DNA from: Yimella sp. cx-51
GTDB taxonomy: Bacteria > Actinomycetota > Actinomycetes > Actinomycetales > Dermatophilaceae
Direction: 5' to 3'
Assembly: GCF_017654605.1 (NCBI RefSeq)
Contig: NZ_CP072113.1
Coordinates: 2,914,001-2,978,000 of the forward strand
Length of the DNA stretch: 64,000 bases
In this document: one piece after another, positions 8,275 through 17,054 of the stretch
Layout of the letters: every line of letters begins with the position of its first letter
How positions within the stretch are numbered: the first letter of the stretch is position 1
Translations under genes and position numbers: made by a program
The notes under the pieces: model-generated
Told to the model about the DNA's origin: nothing
Seen by the model: only the letters and a program-made list of their open reading frames with translations
Databases searched by the model: none

Positions 8275-8338
8275 CACAAACCGGACGCATATCGCACGTT
8301 CTCGACGCGGAAAACGTGCGATATGCGTCCGGTTTGTG
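8275..8338. repeat. Perfect 26-bp inverted repeat, hairpin family 1, copy A
   Basis: The arms are 8275-8300 and 8313-8338, exactly complementary over 26 bp around a 12-nt loop. The outer 15 bp CACAAACCGGACGCA and its complement recur at 14397-14461, while the inner stem differs there on both arms. It lies 27 nt past the thiolase stop and about 100 nt before fadD, suggesting a 3'-end hairpin or terminator that has spread as a repeat. Confidence 0.85.
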
Positions 8339-8364
8339 GGTGTTCAGGCGACGCGCGGCAGGTG

Positions 8365-9561
8365 TCAGCGCGCGTCCGCGGCGGTGTTTTCCAGCACGAC
8401 AGCGAGGCCCTGACCGACGCCGATACAGATGGCCGCCACTCCCCAGCGCTTGCCATCGGCTCGCAGTGCACGGGCGAGGGTGCCGACGATGCGTGCGCCG
8501 GAAGCGCCCAGCGGGTGACCGATGGCGATGGCGCCGCCGCGGGTGTTGACGATCTGCGGGTCGATGTCCCAGGCGTCCACACAGGCCAGCGACTGGGCGG
8601 CGAAGGCCTCGTTGAGTTCGACCAGACCGACGTCCGACCAGCTGATCCCAGCCTTGGCGAGCGCACGGTTCGCCGCTTCGACAGGAGCGAACCCGAAGAA
8701 CTGTGGCTCGTTGGCTGCAGCCCCGCGTCCGGCAATCCGGGCCAGCGGCTGCAGCCCGGTCAGCTCGGCCGCTCGCTCCGACCCGACGAGCACCGCGCTC
8801 GCACCGTCGTTCAGCGGCGAGGCGTTGCCCGCGGTGACCGTGCCGCCCTCCTGGCGGAAGACCGTCTTCAACCCGGCCAGCTTCTCCGCGGTGCTGTCGG
8901 CCCGGATCGACTCGTCACGCGACAGGCCGACGCCCGGCACCCCGACGATCTGGTCGTCGTAGAAGCCGTCGTCCCATGCCTTCGCCGCGAGTTGGTGGGA
9001 GCGGGCGGCAAATTCGTCCTGCCGCTCGCGCGTCACGCCGTACTTCTCACGTAATTGCTCGGTGGCCTCACCGAGGGAGACGGTCCACTCCGGACGCATC
9101 TTGTTGTTGCCCAGCCGCCAGCCCAAGGTGGTGGAGACGAGTTCCATGTTGCCGACCTGGAAGGGCTTCTCCGGCTTGGCCATCACAAGTGGCGCGCGGC
9201 TCATCGATTCCACGCCCCCGGCGATCACGACGTCGGCATCGCCCACCTCGACGGCCCGGGAAGCGAGCAACACGGCGTCCAGACTCGATCCGCAGAGCCG
9301 ATTCACGGTGGATGCCGGAACGCCCACAGGGAGATCGGCGAGCAGCACCGCCATGCGCGCGACATTGCGGTTGTCCTCGCCGGCGCCGTTGGCATTGCCC
9401 AGGATCACCTCGTCGATCCGCGACGGATCGAGATCCATTGCCCGGCGGGTTTGTTCACCGACGACGAGCGCGGCCAAATCATCTGGACGAGTGCCGCTGA
9501 GCGCACCCCCGTAGCGGCCGAACGGCGTGCGGACGGCGTCATACGCGAACGAAGTGCTCAT
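8365..9561 (-). CDS. Acetyl-CoA C-acyltransferase (thiolase)
   Basis: A 398-residue thiolase. The nucleophilic Cys is in TVNRLCGSSLDAV (about residue 90), the general base region is GGAIAIGHPLGASGARI, and the second catalytic Cys lies in AAICIGVGQG near the C-terminus. LNEAFAAQSLA is also present. The GNANGAGEDNRNVARMA segment resembles the PcaF/3-oxoadipyl-CoA branch, but the exact chain length or substrate cannot be set by eye. The start at 9561 is preceded by AGGAG at 7 nt; the GTG at 9567 is too close to it. It acts in beta-oxidation or aromatic-acid breakdown. Confidence 0.9.
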   Translation of the reverse strand: MSTSFAYDAVRTPFGRYGGALSGTRPDDLAALVVGEQTRRAMDLDPSRIDEVILGNANGAGEDNRNVARMAVLLADLPVGVPASTVNRLCGSSLDAVLLASRAVEVGDADVVIAGGVESMSRAPLVMAKPEKPFQVGNMELVSTTLGWRLGNNKMRPEWTVSLGEATEQLREKYGVTRERQDEFAARSHQLAAKAWDDGFYDDQIVGVPGVGLSRDESIRADSTAEKLAGLKTVFRQEGGTVTAGNASPLNDGASAVLVGSERAAELTGLQPLARIAGRGAAANEPQFFGFAPVEAANRALAKAGISWSDVGLVELNEAFAAQSLACVDAWDIDPQIVNTRGGAIAIGHPLGASGARIVGTLARALRADGKRWGVAAICIGVGQGLAVVLENTAADAR

Positions 9562-9753
9562 GGGCACGCTCCTATGCGGGCGAAGGGTCGACCTCCATTA
9601 GACCGCCCGACCAACAAATGCCTACCACCCGCTTCGGCTGCGTCCTTGAGCGTCCTGGCGTAGCAAGCCGCAAGGCTGTGAGTCCGGCGGCGTCAGGGCA
9701 AGGTCACCGGCGTACGATTTGGGCGGGAATCCGGCCCGCAACAAGGAGCATTC

Positions 9754-9996
9754 GTGAAGGACACCACTGGTCTCGGCATCGGCTACCGACTGCTATGGCG
9801 CTTGGAGTACGCCGGACTGACAATCTGGGGTCCGGCGCAGATGACCGGCCGCTCCGATCCGAAGAGTCGCCTTCGTCTGGAGCGCGCACGCAAGGTGCGC
9901 GATGCCCACGAGAAGCGCGGCACCGACGTGCCGGCCGAGGTGCAAGCGGTCATCGATCGCGACGGTGCACTTCCGCCCTTCCGCGAGCGTCGCTGA
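9754..9996 (+). CDS. Small hypothetical protein
   Basis: An 80-residue protein starting at a GTG preceded by AAGGAG (5 nt). It begins KDTTGLGIGYRLLWRLEYAG and continues with a charged segment rich in Arg and Lys and a VPAEVQAVIDRDG helix. It has no signal peptide and no recognised domain. It stands alone between the thiolase and the regulator gene. Confidence 0.5.
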   Translation: MKDTTGLGIGYRLLWRLEYAGLTIWGPAQMTGRSDPKSRLRLERARKVRDAHEKRGTDVPAEVQAVIDRDGALPPFRERR

Positions 9997-10267
9997 CCCT
10001 CTGCGCCGACACCGCCACGCGACCCGACATAGGTCGCGAATTTTGTTGTGCATCAAAGGGGCAGCGTCTGTGGCGCACCGGTTGTGCGGGATACGAAGCG
10101 CTGATCCGGCACATGGCACCCGGAAGGGTGGTTTGATCGTCAAGTAGGCGTTTCATGGGTCAGGCCCGGGTACAAATCGTCTATGTTCGCTCCGTTGTAG
10201 GCGGGCCAGGCCCACGAGGTCGACCCCTGCCCAAAAGCTCCATCCAGATCCAACGGAAGCACTTTCA
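9997..10267. other. Intergenic region before the response regulator
   Basis: About 270 bases without a supported gene. It is slightly less GC-rich than its surroundings (for example around 10038-10054) and must contain the promoter of the downstream regulator, but I cannot mark boxes with confidence. Confidence 0.4.
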
Positions 10268-10918
10268 ATGACCGGCCGTCCCATCCGACTGGCGCTGGTG
10301 AACGACTACGAAATCGTCGTCGCCGGATTCGCTGGCGTCCTGCGTCCCTATTCGGACCGCGTGGAGGTGGTCGAACTAGACGTCGACGGCGGTGCCGATG
10401 AGAACGGCGACCCCGTCGACATTGCGGTCTTCGACACCTTCGCCTCGCCGCTCGACCCCACCGTCGAGTTCGCCACCCTGTTGGCCAATCCCCGTATCGG
10501 CAAGGTCGTGGCCTATTCGTTCAACGAGGACGAGTCGGCTGTGCGCGACACCATGGCCGCCGGCGTGCACGGCTACATCTCCAAGGCGGTGCCCACCGAA
10601 CGGCTGGTCGACGCACTCGAGCGGATCGCCGGCGGCGAATGGGTGGTCGAACTCGCTGCCCCCAGCGAGCCCACCATGTCGGCCTGGCCCGGCCAGCGCG
10701 AGGGCCTGACCGCACGCGAGGCCGAGATCGTCGGGCTCATAGCGCAGGGGCTGTCGAACGAAGAGATCGCTCGGCTCTGCTACATCTCCATCAACACCGT
10801 CAAGAGCTACATCCGCGCCGCCTACCGCAAGGCCGGCGTGAGCACCCGCGCGCAGGCCGTGGCATGGGCTCTACGCCATGGCTTCTCGGCCGAACCGAGC
10901 CGGCCGTCCCGCGACTGA
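10268..10918 (+). CDS. NarL/LuxR-type response regulator
   Basis: A 216-residue two-domain regulator. The receiver domain (about residues 5-125) has the acidic pair reduced to Asp13, the phospho-acceptor Asp56 (IAVFDTF) and Lys106 (YISKAV). The C-terminal LuxR-type helix-turn-helix (about 145-205) includes LTAREAEIVGLIAQGLSNEE and ISINTVKSYIRAAYRKAGV. It binds DNA after phosphorylation. No histidine kinase gene is adjacent, so it is an orphan in this window. The next genes encode an ABC transporter, which could be a target. Confidence 0.88.
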   Translation: MTGRPIRLALVNDYEIVVAGFAGVLRPYSDRVEVVELDVDGGADENGDPVDIAVFDTFASPLDPTVEFATLLANPRIGKVVAYSFNEDESAVRDTMAAGVHGYISKAVPTERLVDALERIAGGEWVVELAAPSEPTMSAWPGQREGLTAREAEIVGLIAQGLSNEEIARLCYISINTVKSYIRAAYRKAGVSTRAQAVAWALRHGFSAEPSRPSRD

Positions 10919-11008
10919 AAAGTAACGCCGCGTCTCGTCGAAGGAATACGGCGCAATACGACGGATGAGGCATGATCCTTTGCAGGTATCAACCCGCAGG
11001 AGCTGCTC

Positions 11009-13480
11009 ATCAACACCCGCCTTCAGCTGCGCCGTCCCCTCCTGACAGCGCGCGCTCGTCTTCGTCGTCCCGGTCGCGGCCTCATCGCCGCTCTGATCGC
11101 GCTCGTCCTGCTGCTCGGCGTCGGGACGTTCTTCCTCACCCGGGGTGATTCCACCGACGTCAAGCGCACCGACCAGGTGCTGCCCACGTCCGGCGCGCGC
11201 ATCGACACCTCGTGGTTCACCGACGGGTCGGCCTCGGCCAAGCGTCCGGTGGTGCTGCTGGGTCACGGCTTCGGCGGGTCGAAGCATGACATGACCAGCG
11301 AGGCGCACACCCTCGTCGCTGCTGGGTACGACGTGCTCACGTGGTCGGCCCGCGGCTTCGGTCGCTCCACCGGGAAGATCGGGCTGAACAGCCCCACGTC
11401 TGAGGTCGCCGATGTTTCGAAGTTGATCGACTGGGTAGCCAAACAGCCTGGGGTGCAACTGGATTCGGCAGGTGACCCACGCGTCGGCATGGCCGGGGCG
11501 TCGTACGGCGGGGCCATCGCGTTGCTCGCGGCCGCCAATGACAAGCGGGTGGACGCGATCGCGCCGCAGATCACCTACTGGAACCTCGCCGAGGCGCTCG
11601 TGCCGAATGGCGTCTACAAGAAGTTGTGGACCGGGGTCTTCTTCAGCTCCGGCGGCGGCTGCGCGAAGTTCGAGCCCGACCTGTGCGCGGCCTACACGCG
11701 CATCGCCGAGTCGGGGAAGGCGAGCGCACAAGACCTGGCGGTGCTCACCGCGCGTAGCCCCTCGACCGTCGGCGACCGCATCAAAGTGCCAACACTCTTC
11801 TTCCAGGGGCAGAGCGACTCGCTCTTCCCGCTCGGGCAGGCAGACGCCGCGGTGAAGCAGATCAAGGCCAACGGTGCGCCGGTCGATCTCGACTGGATCG
11901 CCGGCGGTCACGACGGCGGCAACCCCGAGGCCGAGCGCATCAGCAAGCGCACCACGGCGTGGTTCGACCGTTACCTCAAGCGCGAGACGGGCATCGCCAC
12001 CGGCACCGCTTTCCGAGTCACCCGCACCGCGGGCGTCAACACCGAGGACGGCAGCGCGCTGCTGGTCGGCGCCGACGGCAAGAGCTACCCGGGGCTGCTC
12101 GGCAACTCATCGCAGAAATTCACGTTGAACGGCCCGGCGCAGTCGTTCACCAACCCGCCCGGTGGCCAGCCCGCTGACGTGACCGCGATCCCCGGCACCG
12201 GCGCCCTCTCGAACGCGTCGAGTTTCGGGTTCGACCTGTCGCTGAACTTTCCTGGTCAGTCGGCGTGGTTCCAGACCGCGCCCCTCACCGAAGCGGTGCG
12301 CCTCACCGGAACTCCCAAGGTGCGCCTGAAGGTGGCCTCACCCACCGGTGAAGCGGTGCTCTTCGCCAAGTTGTACGACGTCGGCACCGGACGCTCGCAG
12401 CCTGTGCTGCCCTCGCGTCTGACCACCCCGATCCGGGTGGCGACTCCCGGCGGGAAGGAGACCGAGGTCGACGTCACCTTGCCTGCGGTCGACCACAATT
12501 TCGCCCGCGGCAATCGGATGCGCCTGGTGGTGTCATCGACCGACATGGGTTACGCGACGCCGGCCAAGGCGACGAACTACCGCGTCGCCGTCGCCGGTCA
12601 GCTCACGATTCCGCAGGTCTCCGGCCTGAAGACCAAGCCCGATCCGCTGCCCACCTGGGTGTGGTTGCTGCCGCTGCTCGCCGTGATCGGCGCCGCCGCG
12701 CTGCTGCTGACCCGCCCGCGCCGGGTGACCCGCGAGTTCGATGCGGATCTGGCCGACGTCCCGCTGCAGATCTCCGGCCTGACCAAGGCCTACGAGGGCA
12801 CCGACCGTCGCAGTGTCGACGACCTCAGCTTCACCGTCGAGCGCGGACAGGTGCTGGGTCTGCTCGGCCCGAACGGCGCTGGCAAGACCTCGTCGCTGCG
12901 CATGTTGATGGGCCTGACGCTGCCCGACGCCGGTGTCATCCGCGTGTTCGGTCACCACATCGAGCCCGGCGCCGAGGTGCTCGGTCGGATCGGTTCGTTC
13001 GTCGAAGGCCCGGGACTGCTACCGCACCTGTCAGGACGCCAGAACCTAGACCTCTACTGGCGCGCGACCGGACGTCCGGCGTCCGATTCGCACGTGGAGG
13101 AGGCGCTGGAGATCGCGGCGCTCACCGACGAGGCGCTCGACCGTCCGACCCGCACCTACTCCCAGGGCATGCGGCAACGGTTGGCAATCGCGCAGGCGAT
13201 GCTCGGGCTGCCCGACATCCTCGTGCTTGACGAGCCGACCAACGGCCTCGACCCGGGCCAGATCCGCGAGATGCGCCAGGTCATGTCGGCCTATGCCGCC
13301 GGCGGTCGCACCGTGATTGTCTCGAGCCACCTGTTGGGCGAGGTGCAGCTGTTCTGCACCCACCTGGTCGTCATGAACAAGGGCCGGCTCGTCCGCGCCG
13401 GAAGCGTCGAAGAACTCGTGGGCGACGGACGCCTGGAAGAGATCTTCCTGCGCATGGTCGCCGAAGGAGCAGCAGAATGA
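11009..13480 (+). CDS. Membrane-anchored alpha/beta hydrolase fused to an ABC transporter ATPase
   Basis: A fusion of about 823 residues. Order: short cytoplasmic arm; membrane helix (GLIAALIALVLLLGVGTFFL); S15/CocE-like hydrolase with nucleophile motif GMAGASYGGA (about residue 163), Asp in GQSDSLFPLG and His in AGGHDGGNPE; a jelly-roll domain as in CocE/PepX; a second helix (PTWVWLLPLLAVIGAAALLL); then an ABC ATPase with Walker A GPNGAGKTSSL (about 620), signature YSQGMRQRLAIAQ and Walker B ILVLDEPTNGLDP. No ATG, GTG or TTG lies in frame between the stop at 10973 and 11177. AGGAG sits 6 nt before an ATC at 11009, so a rare AUC start is proposed. A GTG at 11177 would remove the first helix. 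The permease follows with an ATGA overlap. Confidence 0.8.
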   Translation: MNTRLQLRRPLLTARARLRRPGRGLIAALIALVLLLGVGTFFLTRGDSTDVKRTDQVLPTSGARIDTSWFTDGSASAKRPVVLLGHGFGGSKHDMTSEAHTLVAAGYDVLTWSARGFGRSTGKIGLNSPTSEVADVSKLIDWVAKQPGVQLDSAGDPRVGMAGASYGGAIALLAAANDKRVDAIAPQITYWNLAEALVPNGVYKKLWTGVFFSSGGGCAKFEPDLCAAYTRIAESGKASAQDLAVLTARSPSTVGDRIKVPTLFFQGQSDSLFPLGQADAAVKQIKANGAPVDLDWIAGGHDGGNPEAERISKRTTAWFDRYLKRETGIATGTAFRVTRTAGVNTEDGSALLVGADGKSYPGLLGNSSQKFTLNGPAQSFTNPPGGQPADVTAIPGTGALSNASSFGFDLSLNFPGQSAWFQTAPLTEAVRLTGTPKVRLKVASPTGEAVLFAKLYDVGTGRSQPVLPSRLTTPIRVATPGGKETEVDVTLPAVDHNFARGNRMRLVVSSTDMGYATPAKATNYRVAVAGQLTIPQVSGLKTKPDPLPTWVWLLPLLAVIGAAALLLTRPRRVTREFDADLADVPLQISGLTKAYEGTDRRSVDDLSFTVERGQVLGLLGPNGAGKTSSLRMLMGLTLPDAGVIRVFGHHIEPGAEVLGRIGSFVEGPGLLPHLSGRQNLDLYWRATGRPASDSHVEEALEIAALTDEALDRPTRTYSQGMRQRLAIAQAMLGLPDILVLDEPTNGLDPGQIREMRQVMSAYAAGGRTVIVSSHLLGEVQLFCTHLVVMNKGRLVRAGSVEELVGDGRLEEIFLRMVAEGAAE

Positions 13481-14361
13481 GCGTCCACCAGCCTGTGACG
13501 AATTCCGAAGTGCCGCAAAGCGATTCGGGGGCGGCGAAGTTTCCGGTGCGGGTCGAGATCGTGCGCCAGCTCAAGCGGCGCCGGACGATGGTCATCTTCG
13601 GCCTCCTGGTCGCGCTGCCGGTCGTCGTGCTCATCGCCCTGCAGATCGGCGACCCGAGCAGCGGTGGCGCCGGTAGCGAGCAGGGCGGATACATGTCGCC
13701 GCTCGACGTCGCCAAGGAGTCGGGCGCCAACTTCACCGCCGCGATGCTCTTCCTGTCGGCGGGTTTCTTCCTGGTGATCCCGATCGCGCTCTTCTTCGGC
13801 GACAGCATCGCCAGTGAGGCCAGTTGGTCGACGCTGCGCTACCTGCTGGCCGCGCCGGTGCCGCGCACCCGGCTGCTGTTGGTGAAGATCGCGGTGGCCT
13901 TTTTGTTCTCATTCTTCGCGATCGTGCTGCTCGCGAGCGTCAGCCTGTTGATCGGCACACTCGCCTACGGCACCGGTCCGCTCAGCCTGCCCACCAGCGC
14001 CCCACTGTCGTTCGAGGCTGCCACCGGCCGGTTTGCGATGGTGACGGTGTTCATCCTCATTTCGCAGCTGACCACCGCAGGTCTGGCGCTGTGGCTATCA
14101 ACCCGCACCGACGCGCCGCTGGGTGCCGTCGGCGGGGCGATGGGTCTGCAGATCATCGGCAGCATCCTCGACCAGGTGACCGCCCTCGGCGGCCTGCGCG
14201 AACTGCTCCCGGCCCACTGGGACTACGCGTGGTACGACCTGCTGCAGCCCACCATCAACTGGACCGGCATGGCCAAGGGCGCCGCGGTGTCGTTCTCCTT
14301 CGGGTTGCTCCTTTTCGCGTGGGCGATCCGCCGGTTCGGCAGCAAGGACGTCGTCTCCTGA
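13477..14361 (+). CDS. ABC-2-type transporter permease
   Basis: A 294-residue membrane protein with about six hydrophobic segments. An N-terminal helix (MVIFGLLVALPVVVLIAL) is followed by an external loop and then five helices. FFGDSIASEASWSTLRYLLA is the conserved ABC-2 segment. It overlaps the hydrolase-ATPase fusion gene by ATGA and surely partners it as an exporter. The substrate is unknown. A family-1 hairpin starts 36 nt after the stop. Confidence 0.88.
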   Translation: MSVHQPVTNSEVPQSDSGAAKFPVRVEIVRQLKRRRTMVIFGLLVALPVVVLIALQIGDPSSGGAGSEQGGYMSPLDVAKESGANFTAAMLFLSAGFFLVIPIALFFGDSIASEASWSTLRYLLAAPVPRTRLLLVKIAVAFLFSFFAIVLLASVSLLIGTLAYGTGPLSLPTSAPLSFEAATGRFAMVTVFILISQLTTAGLALWLSTRTDAPLGAVGGAMGLQIIGSILDQVTALGGLRELLPAHWDYAWYDLLQPTINWTGMAKGAAVSFSFGLLLFAWAIRRFGSKDVVS

Positions 14362-14396
14362 CGACTGCCCGCGGAACACCCGTCGTTCCTTCCCAC

Positions 14397-14461
14397 GCAC
14401 AAACCGGACGCAAAACACACGTTTTCAGCCCGAAAGCGTGTGTTTTGCGTCCGGTTTGTGC
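14397..14461. repeat. Perfect 25-bp inverted repeat, hairpin family 1, copy B
   Basis: The arms are 14397-14421 and 14437-14461, exactly complementary over 25 bp around a 15-nt loop. The outer part is the same CACAAACCGGACGCA as at 8275, but the inner stem (AAACACACG) differs and is matched on the other arm. It lies 36 nt after the permease stop. Confidence 0.85.
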
Positions 14462-14592
14462 AGGACAGGCCGGGTCGGCGCCACGCAAACGCAGCGCGTG
14501 ATCGACACGTTCGATCGGACGCTGCGCCCGGGAACACCTCGCGATGTGATGAGGTTTGACTCTGCAGTAACCATCCACCAGAGGTAAGTGAC

Positions 14593-15369
14593 ATGAACCG
14601 ACCCGCCACCCGCATCCTGCGCGCGGGCATGGCAACGCCCGGCCGCGCCGCACTCGGCACGAGCATCGCCGGCGGCGCGCTGTCCGCGCTCTCGGGCGCC
14701 CCGCACCACCTGGGCCACCTCTTCCGCGGACGCTTCCCGACGGTGGCGGTCACCGGAATGACGGGCGTGGGCAAGACCCGCCTCGCCGACCGGCTCGCTC
14801 GGCGCACCACTCCCGAGGGGAGTGCGGACGTCGGTTCGGCTGTGATGGAGAACCGCACGCGGCGCTCGGCCAAGGGGCGTGGCTTCCGGTTCCGCGTCGT
14901 TCCCGGCGACAACGCCGCCACCCGCCTCGGCGCGCTCGACCAGGTGTTCCACGACGAGCCGGTCGACGGCGTGATCCACGTCGTCGCCTTCGGGCACGCC
15001 ACCCCGCGCCGCACGGCCGGCACCTCGGGCACGGCGTCCGCCACCCGCGAGGAGCAGCTCGCTGCCGAACTCGAGGACTGGTCGATCACCGCCCACCGCA
15101 TCGCCGCCATGGCCGTGCGCCGCGGCAAGCCGGTCTGGCTGGTCATCGCGGTGACCAAGACCGATCTCTTCGCTGATCAGATCGCCGACGCCGTCGAGTA
15201 CTACTCCCCCGGCAGCGGTTCACCCTTCGCCGCGAAGCTGGACGAACTGCGCTCGCTGGCCGGAGGCGCCCGACTGTCGATCGACGTCCTGCCCGTGACG
15301 GCCGAGGGTGACAAGAAGCTGATCGCTGCCTTGGAGACCCGCCTGGCCCAGCTCAGCGGACACGTCTGA
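14593..15369 (+). CDS. P-loop GTPase-domain protein
   Basis: A 258-residue protein with a P-loop GMTGVGKTRLADRL (about residues 55-68) and a TKTDLF motif (about 191-196) in the position of the GTPase NKxD. It is probably a TRAFAC-class GTPase. The segment VDGVIHVVAFGHAT resembles the strand after the DxxG motif. The Ala/Gly-rich N-terminus could contact the membrane weakly. AGAGG precedes the ATG. The same reading frame stays open after the stop for another 31 codons, which may mean the protein was once longer. Function unknown. Confidence 0.65.
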   Translation: MNRPATRILRAGMATPGRAALGTSIAGGALSALSGAPHHLGHLFRGRFPTVAVTGMTGVGKTRLADRLARRTTPEGSADVGSAVMENRTRRSAKGRGFRFRVVPGDNAATRLGALDQVFHDEPVDGVIHVVAFGHATPRRTAGTSGTASATREEQLAAELEDWSITAHRIAAMAVRRGKPVWLVIAVTKTDLFADQIADAVEYYSPGSGSPFAAKLDELRSLAGGARLSIDVLPVTAEGDKKLIAALETRLAQLSGHV

Positions 15370-15536
15370 ACCGCCGTGTGGGAGGTGACGACCACCTCGC
15401 ACGACAACCTGTTGCGGATGCTGCGCCACGTGACCGCCGCGCTCACCGCATCCGTCGACGACCGCCCCTGATCACCCGCCCGGGAGAGAACTCGGTTGGT
15501 TGAACGTTCCACCGACCGAGACCCCGAAAGGACGCC

Positions 15537-16208
15537 ATGACCAAGAGCACTGACAATCGCACCGGACGCGAGCGCCTCGCGGAAGCCCGGGCCGCCGAGG
15601 CACGCGCCGCGCGCAACAAGAAGGTGGGCCTCATCGCCGCCATCGCCGTCGCGGTCGCCGCCGTCGGAGGAGGTGTGGCCTGGCTGGCCACCTCAGGGCA
15701 GGACGAACCGGTGAACGCCGCAGGAGCCGATGGCGCGAAGGTGATCAACTCGCCGGTCAAGGGTGTCTACACCTGGAAGAACCTCGGGCGCGAGCATGTC
15801 GCTGGTGATCCGAAGTTCGCGATGACCCCACCGGCCGGCGGCGACCACAACGCTGCCTGGGCCAACTGCGGCATCTACGACAAGGAGCTGCCGAACAAGT
15901 ACGCCGTGCACTCCCTCGAGCACGGCGCGGTGTGGATCACCACCAATGACAAGGCCAGTGCCGGTGACGTCACCGCGCTGAAGAAGTTGGCCAACCAGGA
16001 CTTCATCCTGATGTCCAAGTACAAGAGACAAGCGTCCCCGATCACGCTGACCGCCTGGGGACACCAACTCCGCGTCGACAAGGCCTCCGACCCTCGGGTG
16101 GCCCAGTTCATCAAGGCCTACAAGCAGGGCCCGCAGACTCCAGAGCCCGGCGCTGCCTGCACCGGCGCCTATGACCCCAACACCGGCGCCATCGGTGGAA
16201 CGCACTGA
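15537..16208 (+). CDS. DUF3105 domain protein, membrane-anchored
   Basis: A 223-residue protein with a charged cytoplasmic arm, one membrane helix (VGLIAAIAVAVAAVGGGVAW, about residues 30-49) and an outside domain. The DUF3105 core motifs TPPAGGDH, WANCGIYD and VHSLEHGAVWIT are all present. The family is of unknown function and often sits beside DUF305 genes in Actinomycetota, as here (27 nt gap). AAAGGA precedes the ATG by 4 nt. The conserved His and Cys residues suggest metal handling, which is inference. Confidence 0.85.
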   Translation: MTKSTDNRTGRERLAEARAAEARAARNKKVGLIAAIAVAVAAVGGGVAWLATSGQDEPVNAAGADGAKVINSPVKGVYTWKNLGREHVAGDPKFAMTPPAGGDHNAAWANCGIYDKELPNKYAVHSLEHGAVWITTNDKASAGDVTALKKLANQDFILMSKYKRQASPITLTAWGHQLRVDKASDPRVAQFIKAYKQGPQTPEPGAACTGAYDPNTGAIGGTH

Positions 16209-16235
16209 TCCGTCAGTGAGTCGTCCGTAGATCCG

Positions 16236-16922
16236 ATGGCCGTGACCGATCCCGACACCGCCCCACAGCAGCCGCTCAGCTGGAACGAGGCCAAGAAGCC
16301 CTTCCTGGTCTCCGTGGCGGCGGCTGTGGCGCTCGTGCTCGCAGTGCTCGGCGGCGCGTGGCTGGGCTCGCCTCGCCATCCGGGCGACGGCAGTGTGGAC
16401 GCCGGATTCGCCCGCGACATGTCGGCCCATCACGCGCAGGCCGTCTCGATGTCGATGACGATCCGCACCAGATCGAGTGCCACCGACATCCGCACCCTCG
16501 CCTACGACATTGCCACCACCCAGGAGAACCAGCGCGGCCAGATGATGGCCTGGCTACAGACCTGGGGCCTGCCGCAGGCGCTGCACGGTCAGCCGATGGA
16601 TTGGATGAAGAAGACCGGACACCAGCACGCGGGCCTGCCCAAGGGCGAGATGCTGCTGCCGGACGGCCGCATGCCGGGCATGGCCTCCCCGGCCGAACTG
16701 CGGCAGTTGTCTTCAGCCACAGGCAAACCCGCTGAAGTGCTCTTCCTGCGGCTGATGATCGTCCACCACAAGTCGGGCATCGAGATGGCCCAGGTCGCCC
16801 AGACCTACGCCTCCGACCCGCTCGTGGTGCGGCTCGCCGGCACGATGGTCAAGGGTCAGCAGTCGGAGATCAACCTGATGAACTCCATGCTTAAGAGCCG
16901 CGGCGGAGCACCGATCACCTGA
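16236..16922 (+). CDS. DUF305 domain protein (ferritin-like, exported)
   Basis: A 228-residue protein with one N-terminal membrane helix (about residues 23-43) and an outside DUF305 helical domain. The paired motifs FARDMSAHHAQAVSMSM (about 59-75) and LRLMIVHHKSGIEMAQVA (about 171-188) are the two repeats of the fold, with the His-His and Met residues thought to bind metal, often copper. It is probably co-transcribed with the DUF3105 gene just upstream. A hairpin at 16942-16968 follows the stop. Confidence 0.85.
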   Translation: MAVTDPDTAPQQPLSWNEAKKPFLVSVAAAVALVLAVLGGAWLGSPRHPGDGSVDAGFARDMSAHHAQAVSMSMTIRTRSSATDIRTLAYDIATTQENQRGQMMAWLQTWGLPQALHGQPMDWMKKTGHQHAGLPKGEMLLPDGRMPGMASPAELRQLSSATGKPAEVLFLRLMIVHHKSGIEMAQVAQTYASDPLVVRLAGTMVKGQQSEINLMNSMLKSRGGAPIT

Positions 16923-16930
16923 GCCCTGTC

Positions 16931-17033
16931 GGGTTTCGACACCGGCTCCTTCGTACCTCAGGAGCCGGGCTCAACGAACGAAAATTCGGATGGTTGAGTC
17001 CACGCGAGGAACGAGCGTGGTGCCCCGAAACCC
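16931..17033. repeat. Composite intergenic hairpin repeat
   Basis: GGGTTTCG (16931-16938) pairs with CGAAACCC (17026-17033) as the outer stem. Inside are two hairpins: CCGGCTCCT/AGGAGCCGG (16942-16950 and 16960-16968) and CCACGC/GCGTGG (17000-17005 and 17015-17020). The first can terminate the DUF305 transcript. A related element with GGACGAGCGAGGTG lies at 51628-51667. Confidence 0.6.
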
Positions 17034-17054
17034 GGCGCAGCCGGTAACGGCGTC

